Assembly (NCBI RefSeq): GCF_026241755.1
Contig: NZ_JAPJDA010000023.1
Span: 16,427 to 80,426, forward strand
Source: Salinimicrobium profundisediminis
GTDB lineage: Bacteria > Bacteroidota > Bacteroidia > Flavobacteriales > Flavobacteriaceae
DNA length: 64,000 nucleotides
Direction of reading: 5' to 3'
Shown: piece by piece, positions 34,730 through 42,426 of the stretch
How the letters are laid out: each line of letters begins with the position of its first letter
Position numbering within the stretch: position 1 is the first letter of the stretch
The notes under the pieces: generated by a model
Seen by the model: the letters and a program-made list of their open reading frames with translations, nothing else
What the model was told of the DNA's origin: nothing
Database searches by the model: none
Position numbers and translations under genes: made by a program

Positions 34730-35569
34730 ATGCTTGCCATTGGAGAATACCACACCCTTAAGATAGATCGCGATACGGAACCTGGCCTTTTTTTAAAGGA
34801 TGATGAAGGGAACGAGGTACTGTTGCCTAACAAATACAAACCAGAAACTTTTGAAATAGGAGATGAAATCACCGTTTTTGTCTATCTGGATCATGAAGAA
34901 AGACCGGTGGCAACTACGCTTAAACCTTTTGTGAAGCTTGATGAATTCGGGTTGTTAAAATGTGTGGAGGTGAGCGAGATTGGAGCTTTTATGGATTGGG
35001 GCCTCGAAAAACACCTTTTTGTGCCTTTTAAAGAGCAGGCAGTTAAAATGCGGCAGGGTGAGCGCTATCTCATTTTCTGCTATCTTGATGAGCTTACCGA
35101 AAGATTGGCTGGGTCGAGTAAACTGGATGCCTTTCTTGATAATTCTGAACTCACAATTAAACCTTTTGAAGAGGTAGAGCTCATTATCGCTAATCCTACT
35201 GAATTGGGATGGAATGTGATTGTGAACGAGATACACAAGGGCTTGCTGTACAAGGATGAAGTTTTTCAAAAATTGCACGTTGGCGACAGGCTTAATGGAT
35301 ATGTGAAAAAAACCCGGCCCGACGGAAAGATAGATATTACTTTGCAGCGTCCCGGCTACCGCAGTATTGAACCTAATGCGCAGGAACTGCTAAACCTTAT
35401 TGAAATAAAAGGTGGTTTTTTAGCATTGACCGACAAATCTTCGCCCACAGAGATTGAAAAAGAGGTGCAAATGAGCAAAAAAAGCTTTAAACGTGCCCTT
35501 GGTAATCTTTACAAGCAAAGGAAGGTTGATATTAAAGACAACGGGATCTACCTTAAAAAAGGAGAGTAA
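34730..35569 (+). CDS. CvfB-like S1-domain RNA-binding protein
   Basis: 279 residues. S1-like units throughout (VSEIGAFMDWGLEKHLFVPF; then VGDRLNGYVKKTRPDGKIDITLQ split as VGDRLNGYVKK and RPDGKIDITLQ) and a winged C-terminal end (KSSPTEIEKEV, KKSFKRALGNLY), as in CvfB. Likely binds RNA and affects mRNA fate. It lies between menD and menB on the same strand. Confidence 0.87.
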   Translation: MLAIGEYHTLKIDRDTEPGLFLKDDEGNEVLLPNKYKPETFEIGDEITVFVYLDHEERPVATTLKPFVKLDEFGLLKCVEVSEIGAFMDWGLEKHLFVPFKEQAVKMRQGERYLIFCYLDELTERLAGSSKLDAFLDNSELTIKPFEEVELIIANPTELGWNVIVNEIHKGLLYKDEVFQKLHVGDRLNGYVKKTRPDGKIDITLQRPGYRSIEPNAQELLNLIEIKGGFLALTDKSSPTEIEKEVQMSKKSFKRALGNLYKQRKVDIKDNGIYLKKGE

Positions 35570-36078
35570 TAAGGAGAGACATAAGCTCTTACGCCTGAAC
35601 GGGAGCGGTAAGGGCTTTGTAATATTGGTGACCGCATTTCTTCATAAGCCGGTATTTTCTTTTGTCCGCTAAAAATGTCATAATTAGAACTTCGGTCGTG
35701 TACCCTGATGTCATTGGTAACCTCTATAAGGGCCTTTTCACCCTGGCTTATGGTAGGTGCCGGAGATTCCATTTCAACTAAAGCCGCTTCTTTTGCATAG
35801 CGTTCTTTTTCCATCATGGAGATAAGATTCACCTGCCTCTTCTGTACTTTTTTATTAAAACTGATTTCTTTTAATGAAAATCGATTTTCGGGGAAATGGT
35901 TTACAGGAACAGAAAGCCCTGGCTGTATTCTGGTGTAGTTGATAAATACTTCTTCAGGCGCAGGGAAATTAGCCTGATCAAATTGGGGAAAAGGATTTGT
36001 ACCTGAAGAATTCAATTCCTGGGAATAGCCACTTACACCAAAAATGATCAAAGTAAGAAGGGTTAGGATTTTATTCAT
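35548..36078 (-). CDS. Secreted protein of unknown function
   Basis: 176 residues with a signal peptide ending GYSQ (about 1-20). The mature part is Pro- and Tyr-containing (NPFPQFDQANFPAPEEVF; ending PYYSPFLR) and shows no known domain. It is on the opposite strand to the men genes and overlaps the CvfB gene end by 22 bases. Unknown. Confidence 0.65.
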   Translation of the reverse strand: MNKILTLLTLIIFGVSGYSQELNSSGTNPFPQFDQANFPAPEEVFINYTRIQPGLSVPVNHFPENRFSLKEISFNKKVQKRQVNLISMMEKERYAKEAALVEMESPAPTISQGEKALIEVTNDIRVHDRSSNYDIFSGQKKIPAYEEMRSPILQSPYRSRSGVRAYVSPYYSPFLR

Positions 36079-36188
36079 GTTACCTATTTGATACTAACTA
36101 AGCAAAAATCGTACAAATTTTTCATTGTTCCGAAAGATAAAGCTTTTCTTGCGGCAGGTTTTATTCCCCAAGGAAAATATAAAAGCCT

Positions 36189-36196
36189 TATTTTTG
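36189..36196 (+). promoter_or_regulatory. Putative -7 element for menB
   Basis: TATTTTTG matches TAnnTTTG, 17 bases before the ATG at 36214. A -33 TTTG box is not clear. Confidence 0.4.
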
Positions 36197-36213
36197 AGTA
36201 AAATTAGATCACT

Positions 36214-37053
36214 ATGACCAAACCAGATTATAAAACAGCAAAGGAATACGAAGATATCACCTACCAAAAGTGCAACGGCGTGGCACGTATTGCGTTTAAC
36301 CGTCCCGAGGTTCGCAATGCCTTTCGTCCTAAAACTACCAGTGAGCTCTATGATGCTTTTTATGATGCCCAGGAAGATACTTCAATAGGAGTGGTGCTGC
36401 TTTCTGCGGAAGGGCCTTCCCCAAAAGATGGCGTTTACAGCTTTTGCAGCGGGGGAGATCAAAAAGCCCGTGGACATCAGGGATATGTGGGAGAAGATGG
36501 AATGCACCGTCTGAATATTCTTGAAGTACAAAGGTTAATTCGGTTTATGCCAAAAGCTGTGATTGCGGTTGTGCCGGGTTGGGCCGTGGGAGGAGGGCAC
36601 AGCCTGCACGTAGTTTGTGACCTTACCCTTGCAAGTAAGGAGCACGCGATCTTTAAGCAAACCGATGCCGATGTTACCAGTTTTGATGGCGGATATGGAT
36701 CGGCTTACCTTGCCAAAATGGTTGGACAAAAGAAGGCACGCGAAATCTTCTTTTTAGGAAGGAATTATTCGGCACAGGAGGCTTATGAAATGGGAATGGT
36801 GAATGCAGTTATTCCGCATGAAGAACTGGAAGATACGGCTTATGAATGGGCACAGGAGATCCTGGCTAAATCTCCTACCTCAATAAAGATGCTGAAGTTT
36901 GCCATGAACCTTACCGACGATGGCATGGTAGGGCAACAGGTGTTTGCCGGAGAAGCTACCCGTCTTGCTTATATGACCGATGAGGCCAAAGAAGGTAGAA
37001 ACGCTTTTCTGGAAAAAAGAAAACCTAATTTTGATAAAAAATGGATCCCGTAG
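36214..37053 (+). CDS. menB: 1,4-dihydroxy-2-naphthoyl-CoA synthase
   Basis: 279 residues. Crotonase fold with MenB signature FCSGGDQKARG near 76, WAVGGGHSLHVVCDL near 125 and FDGGYGSAYLAKMVG near 158. Closes the naphthoquinone ring. The end overlaps the PH protein gene by 13 bases, indicating cotranscription. MenA/MenC/MenE are not in the window. Confidence 0.95.
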   Translation: MTKPDYKTAKEYEDITYQKCNGVARIAFNRPEVRNAFRPKTTSELYDAFYDAQEDTSIGVVLLSAEGPSPKDGVYSFCSGGDQKARGHQGYVGEDGMHRLNILEVQRLIRFMPKAVIAVVPGWAVGGGHSLHVVCDLTLASKEHAIFKQTDADVTSFDGGYGSAYLAKMVGQKKAREIFFLGRNYSAQEAYEMGMVNAVIPHEELEDTAYEWAQEILAKSPTSIKMLKFAMNLTDDGMVGQQVFAGEATRLAYMTDEAKEGRNAFLEKRKPNFDKKWIP

Positions 37054-37574
37054 CCTCTTCAGAATTTTCAAATTTTGAGTTGGAAGTAGCTTCCCTTCCC
37101 AGAGTTGAGGAGGTGAAGCTGCATCCCATTTCAAAAAAATATCTTGTGAAGTTGCAGGTGGGTACCAGCATCTCCTTTATGTTCTTTGCTGTGGGATTGT
37201 TCCTGGGGTATACTTTTTTATCTGCTCAATTTCATACTTATCTTTTCTGGGCCGCAATCCTGCTGGTCCTCCTTTTTGGATGGTCTATTTTTAACAACGT
37301 GATGTATGTTAAGAAGAGCGGTTATGCCTTGCGGGAACAGGATATAATTTTTAAACGCGGCTTTTTGTTTGAAAAAACCACAGTAGTTCCTTTTAATAGA
37401 ATTCAGCATGTGACTGTAGAGCGGTCTTTTCTTGATAAGATTCTGAATATTTCTTCTTTAAAAGTATTCACCGCTGGAGGATCGGGTAGCGATGTGAGTG
37501 TTCCCGGAATAAAACCTGAAACAGCTACCTCTCTAAAAGAGGAAATTTCAGGAAGAATTTATAACCATGCCTGA
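37041..37574 (+). CDS. PH-domain (YdbS-like) membrane protein
   Basis: 177 residues. Two membrane helices (about 40-90) and a bacterial PH-type domain (about 95-177, IIFKRGFLFEKTTVVPFNRIQ and HVTVERSFLDKIL). Family role uncertain. Its gene overlaps both menB upstream and the next PH gene downstream (8 bases), making a coupled set. Confidence 0.85.
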   Translation: MDPVASSEFSNFELEVASLPRVEEVKLHPISKKYLVKLQVGTSISFMFFAVGLFLGYTFLSAQFHTYLFWAAILLVLLFGWSIFNNVMYVKKSGYALREQDIIFKRGFLFEKTTVVPFNRIQHVTVERSFLDKILNISSLKVFTAGGSGSDVSVPGIKPETATSLKEEISGRIYNHA

Positions 37575-39078
37575 TTATTATTTTTCGGAGCCACAACGGC
37601 AATCTGGCGTGGGGCTGGTATTGATCTTTGCGACCTCTCTTTACCATATAGGGAGAAACTTGTGGGTGCTGGTTTTTTATTTTGCCTTTAAAGAAGTAGA
37701 TCAGCGAATGCTGTTTTTTGGCGGTGCGGCACTTATGCTGGTGCTGTTGCTAAGTCTTGGCTACAGTATCCTTTATTTCCTGAATTTTAAGTTTCATCTT
37801 GACGAGAAGAATCAGGAGTTTGTGCTTCAAAAAGGGGTTTTTTCATCTGACGTTATTAATATTCCCTTTGAGAAGATTCAGCAGGTAAATTTCCGAAGGA
37901 ATATTCTGCAACGCATCATTGGCGTGTACAGTGTGGTTGTAGAAACAGCAGGAAGCCAGGACAAGGAGGTCGAGATTAAAGCACTATCTGAAGAGAAAGC
38001 TAATCTCCTGGCCGAAAAACTCATGGCACGTGCCGAAGAGGAACGTGCTGAAACTTCCGTAGAAGTTGAAGAAGACCCTGAAAAAATACCTGCAACTACA
38101 GCAAAGGCTGTACCTCAATGGGAGCATAAAGTTCAATTATGGACGCTTGTAAAATTAGGGCTTACCTCCAACTATCTTCGTGGGGTTGGTATCATAGTGG
38201 CTTTTTATTTTACTCTAAGGGAGCAATTCATGTTTAACGATGAACTTGCGGCGCAGCTTCAGGAACCGCAGGTGTATTTTTCTCAGGGTAAATACCTCTT
38301 CATTATTTTTCTATTGCTGGTGGGGATGCTGTTAACGGTTGGGGAGACAGTTGTAAAATATTTTGGACTTCATTTGCAGAAGTATAAGGACACCCTACAG
38401 GTTGAAATGGGGCTGCGTAACAATACAAAGGTTAATTTAAAGGCCAGCAGAATTCAATTGCTGCAAGTGCTCACAAATCCTATTCAGAAGAAAATGGATC
38501 TGTTTCAGGTAAAGATCTCTCTTGCCAGTAGTGAGAATGATCTTGAAAAGAATCAGGTGAAAATCGCCGGTTTGCCGCCTAAAGTGGTGCAGCAGGTCAA
38601 AAATTATTTTTACCAGACTGAAATACGGGAGAATTTTAGAGTTAAACCGAGTAAATATTTATTGATTAGAAGGATCTCCCGTGGATTAATTCCTTTGGTC
38701 ATTCTATCGGGATTTTTATTTTTTTATGCCCAACTTGTTATGCTTAGCTGGGTTGTGGGTATAGCTTCAGCATATGTTGTGCTCCTTTGTATTTATAACT
38801 TCTACTACTTTAGAAGGCTACAGCTGGGAATTTCAGAAGAGTTTTTAATAAGATATTCGGGAGTTTGGGTGCAGAAGGAAGAATACCTTGAAGTTTTTAG
38901 GTTACAGGCAGTTTCAGTTTCACAACCTTTATGGTACAAAAAGAGAGGTTTGGTAAACCTTACTTTCCATTCTGCAGGTGGAGATGTTGATTTTCCCATG
39001 GTGAAAAAGGAGGAGGTGCAGCCTATTCTTAACTATTTGATTTACAAGATCGAGGTGACCGAAAAAGCCTGGATGTAA
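37567..39078 (+). CDS. PH-domain (YdbT-like) membrane protein
   Basis: 503 residues with repeated PH-type units (for example NIPFEKIQQVNFRRNIL, QRIIGVYSVVVETAGS) and about six membrane helices in three pairs. Partner of the preceding YdbS-like protein; the pair is widespread and of unknown exact role in the envelope. Confidence 0.85.
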   Translation: MPDYYFSEPQRQSGVGLVLIFATSLYHIGRNLWVLVFYFAFKEVDQRMLFFGGAALMLVLLLSLGYSILYFLNFKFHLDEKNQEFVLQKGVFSSDVINIPFEKIQQVNFRRNILQRIIGVYSVVVETAGSQDKEVEIKALSEEKANLLAEKLMARAEEERAETSVEVEEDPEKIPATTAKAVPQWEHKVQLWTLVKLGLTSNYLRGVGIIVAFYFTLREQFMFNDELAAQLQEPQVYFSQGKYLFIIFLLLVGMLLTVGETVVKYFGLHLQKYKDTLQVEMGLRNNTKVNLKASRIQLLQVLTNPIQKKMDLFQVKISLASSENDLEKNQVKIAGLPPKVVQQVKNYFYQTEIRENFRVKPSKYLLIRRISRGLIPLVILSGFLFFYAQLVMLSWVVGIASAYVVLLCIYNFYYFRRLQLGISEEFLIRYSGVWVQKEEYLEVFRLQAVSVSQPLWYKKRGLVNLTFHSAGGDVDFPMVKKEEVQPILNYLIYKIEVTEKAWM

Positions 39079-39242
39079 AATTTTCTGAATTTCTTTTTGA
39101 AGTATTCAATTTCCAAAGTTCTGGATATCAAAAAATTATCATTTTCTCAGTTATTTGTCGGTGTAATGAGTTGAAAATTAATTGTTTAATTATTTGTGTT
39201 TTCTGGTTGGTATGATTTAACTTTCAGGTAAAACTTTTGCCT

Positions 39243-39788
39243 ATGAAAAAGCTATACTTGATTTTTGTACTATCGGTCACCTTTGTGTTGAATTCCTGCA
39301 GCTTAGATACTATGCAGAGTAAACTTGATGTAGAGGGCGAACATGGATATGACTTCCGGGAAAGTAGAGCAGCCTGGAAAGATTTAAAACGGGAGCAGGG
39401 AAATTCCTATACTTATACTATCCTCGTACAATCCTGGACAGGGTATGGGAGTGAAACTACCATTGAAGTAGAGGAAGGAAAGGTTAAAAAGCGGTATTAT
39501 GTGGCTTTTATAATTTCAGAAGAAGATGGTTCGAGAACTGTTACCGAAACTTATGAGGAAAACACCAAAAAAGAACTTGGAAGCCACGCTTCAGGGGCGC
39601 CGCCATATACTATTGATCATCTTTACACAACCTGTCTTTCAAAATATCTAACTGTTGATCACGAGACCAATAAAATCTTTTTTGACACCAATGATGACGG
39701 GGTCATGATGCTTTGCGGATATATGCCTGTAGGTTGCCAGGATGATTGTTTCAGAGGAATAAAAATTTCAGAATTTAACTGGAAGTAA
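39243..39788 (+). CDS. Lipoprotein of unknown function
   Basis: 181 residues from the ATG at 39243. Lipobox FVLNSC, Cys near 19. The mature part has several Cys (TTCLSKY, MLCGYMP, GCQDDCF) and a beta-rich part (YTYTILVQSWTGYGSETTIEV) resembling DUF6174-type domains, which is a guess. Single gene ending in a shared terminator. Confidence 0.75.
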   Translation: MKKLYLIFVLSVTFVLNSCSLDTMQSKLDVEGEHGYDFRESRAAWKDLKREQGNSYTYTILVQSWTGYGSETTIEVEEGKVKKRYYVAFIISEEDGSRTVTETYEENTKKELGSHASGAPPYTIDHLYTTCLSKYLTVDHETNKIFFDTNDDGVMMLCGYMPVGCQDDCFRGIKISEFNWK

Positions 39789-39799
39789 TCAATGTAAAA

Positions 39800-39834
39800 A
39801 GCCACGAGTGCATTGCAGTCGTGGCTTCTTATTT
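39800..39834. terminator. Terminator between convergent genes
   Basis: AGCCACGA (39800-39807) and TCGTGGCT (39819-39826) pair, followed by TCTTATTT. Serves the lipoprotein gene and perhaps the E1 gene in reverse. Confidence 0.75.
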
Positions 39835-39849
39835 AAGTATGATTATATT

Positions 39850-42264
39850 TTACTTTAACTGTGGAAACTGTGCAGGATCTACTTCATTCATGATCTCATA
39901 TACCTTCTCAAAAATGTCTTCTACAGAAGGCTTTGAAAAATAATCACCGTCAGTTCCATATGCAGGGCGATGATCTTTTGCAGTGAGCGTTTGCGGCTTG
40001 CTGTCGAGATGTCTCCAAGCGTTTTGTTCTTCCATAACTTTTTGAACGATAAACGCTGAAGCTCCTCCTGGCACGTCTTCGTCTATAACCAGTAACCGGT
40101 TTGTTTTGGCCACACTTTTCACTATATCTTGATTGAGGTCAAAAGGGAGCAAAGACTGCACATCAATAACTTCAGCATCAATACCCACTTCCTGTAGTTC
40201 TTTTGCTGCCTGTTCTACCAGTCTTAACGTAGAACCATAAGAAACAAGGGTAATGTCTGTACCTTCCCTCATGGTTTCAACTACGCCCAGCGGTGTTTTG
40301 AACTCACCTAAATTAACGGGCATTTTTTCCTTTAAACGATAGCCATTAAGTGATTCCACAATGAGTGCAGGCTCATCACTCTCGAGTAAGGTGTTGTAGA
40401 AACCAGCTGCTTTGGTCATATTGCGGGGCACCAGGACGTGTATACCACGAATAAGATTTAAGATTCCGCCCATAGGGGAACCACTGTGCCAGATACCTTC
40501 CAGGCGATGTCCCCTGGTCCTGATAATTAACGGTGCTTTTTGTTTACCACGCGTTCTATATTGAAGGGTAGCTAGGTCATCACTCATTATTTGGAGTGCG
40601 TAAAGCAGGTAATCGAGATACTGGATCTCAGCAATAGGGCGTAAGCCTCTCATGGCCATCCCAATTCCCTGTCCCAAAATTGTTGCTTCACGAATACCTG
40701 TATCGGCAACACGCAGTTTCCCGTACTTTTCCTGAAGACCTTCCAGTCCCTGGTTAACATCGCCAATTTCTCCTGTGTCTTCTCCAAAGATGAGGGCTTC
40801 AGGATACTTATTGAAAATGCTGTCAAAATTTTCTCTTAAGACCAGCCTTCCGTCTACTTCTTTAGAATCTTCTCCATAAGAAGCTGCGACGGGCTGTACG
40901 TTAAGAGCATTATATTTTGAAGTACTGTGTAAGTGGCTGCTGTATTGCGGCCGCACCTCCTCTGTGTACTTGTCAATAAACTGAATCAATTCCTGTTTTG
41001 CGGGAGAACTCTCTCCTCTCATATATCTTAAGGCCTTACGGGATGCAACTAGAATATCTTTTTTCAAGGCTTCCCTGTTCTCCTGAAGTTCCTTCTTTAA
41101 CTGAAGAATAAAGCTTTTATTCTGGCTGCTTTCGGCTGCTCTTTGGAGTACAGGGAGTACATCTTTAACTTTATTCTTTACAGGAGCCATATGCGCTTCC
41201 CAGGCGGCTTTCTTCCCGTCACGCACCTGTTTCTTGATGTCTTTTTCTATTTCTTGAAGTTCCTGATCTGTTGCTATGTTTGTGGCAATCATCCATTCCC
41301 TCATCTTCACATTACAGTCATGCTCCCGTTCCCACTGAAGCCTTGCTTCACTTTTGTAGCGTTCGTGAGACCCTGAAGTAGAATGCCCCTGAGGCTGGGT
41401 AAGCTGCTGAACGTGGATTAGTACAGGTGTGTGTTCTTCACGTGCAATTCGACTGGCATTCTCGTATGTTTCTATGAGCGCCGGATAGTCCCAACCATTT
41501 ACTGCGAAGATCTCGTACCCATTGTTTTCTCCTTTGTCTCGTTGAAAACCTTTAAGTACTTCCGAAATATTCTGCTTGGTAGTTTGATGTCTCGCATGTA
41601 CCGAAATTCCATATTCATCATCCCATACATTCATTACCATAGGTACCTGAAGTACACCTGCCGCATTGATGGTCTCCCAAAACAGGCCTTCACTGGTACT
41701 TGCATTACCAATAGTTCCCCAGGCAATTTCATTTCCGTTTCTGGAAAATTTATCGGCATCAATACCTGTCACATTTCTGTAAATTTTAGAAGCCTGTGCA
41801 AGACCTAAAAGCCTTGGCATTTGGCCTGCAGTAGGAGAGATGTCTGCGCTTGAATTCTTCTGTTGGGTAAGGTTCTTCCATGTCCCGTCTTCTTCAAGAC
41901 TGTGGGTAGCAAAGTGCCCTCCCATTTGTCTACCTGCAGAATTGGGTTCGTGTTCAATATTTGTAGTGGCGTAAAGGCTTGCAAAGAACTGCTGAATATT
42001 AAGAGCCCCAATAGCCATCATAAAAGTTTGGTCACGATAGTAACCTGATCTAAAATCACCATTTTGGAATACCTTAGCCCAGGCCAATTGTGGTACTTCC
42101 TTCCCATCACCAAAAATTCCAAATTTAGCTTTACCCGTAAGCACTTCTCGTCTTCCGAGGAGACTGCACTCCCGGCTGGTTACCGCCAACTTGTAATCAC
42201 TTACCACCTGCGCCCTAAAATCTTCAAAAGAAATTTCACTTTTTGAGGAAGTTTCACTCTGCAT
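39850..42264 (-). CDS. 2-oxoacid dehydrogenase E1 component, alpha and beta fused
   Basis: 804 residues. Residues about 1-380 form the alpha half: YYRDQTFMMAIG, HFATHSLEEDG, and the ThDP loop GNASTSEGLFWETIN. Residues about 450-804 form the beta half: IFGEDTGEIGDVNQG, TGIREATILGQGIG, EIQYLDYLLYAL, and VIDVQSLLPFD. Likely branched-chain or related 2-oxoacid dehydrogenase E1; no E2/E3 gene is in the window. The alpha-beta fusion is known in Bacteroidota. Confidence 0.92.
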   Translation of the reverse strand: MQSETSSKSEISFEDFRAQVVSDYKLAVTSRECSLLGRREVLTGKAKFGIFGDGKEVPQLAWAKVFQNGDFRSGYYRDQTFMMAIGALNIQQFFASLYATTNIEHEPNSAGRQMGGHFATHSLEEDGTWKNLTQQKNSSADISPTAGQMPRLLGLAQASKIYRNVTGIDADKFSRNGNEIAWGTIGNASTSEGLFWETINAAGVLQVPMVMNVWDDEYGISVHARHQTTKQNISEVLKGFQRDKGENNGYEIFAVNGWDYPALIETYENASRIAREEHTPVLIHVQQLTQPQGHSTSGSHERYKSEARLQWEREHDCNVKMREWMIATNIATDQELQEIEKDIKKQVRDGKKAAWEAHMAPVKNKVKDVLPVLQRAAESSQNKSFILQLKKELQENREALKKDILVASRKALRYMRGESSPAKQELIQFIDKYTEEVRPQYSSHLHSTSKYNALNVQPVAASYGEDSKEVDGRLVLRENFDSIFNKYPEALIFGEDTGEIGDVNQGLEGLQEKYGKLRVADTGIREATILGQGIGMAMRGLRPIAEIQYLDYLLYALQIMSDDLATLQYRTRGKQKAPLIIRTRGHRLEGIWHSGSPMGGILNLIRGIHVLVPRNMTKAAGFYNTLLESDEPALIVESLNGYRLKEKMPVNLGEFKTPLGVVETMREGTDITLVSYGSTLRLVEQAAKELQEVGIDAEVIDVQSLLPFDLNQDIVKSVAKTNRLLVIDEDVPGGASAFIVQKVMEEQNAWRHLDSKPQTLTAKDHRPAYGTDGDYFSKPSVEDIFEKVYEIMNEVDPAQFPQLK

Positions 42265-42426
42265 AACACGTTTTTAAAATTACCACAAATGTAACGAAAA
42301 CAATGATTAATTACAATTCAAAAAAAATCAGTAAAAATTGTTTTTTAATAAAATAAGTGGCTTCTGATTATCATATTTTTAGGCAAACGTTAAAATAAAG
42401 AGATTCACTAAGAAAATCCTAATCAT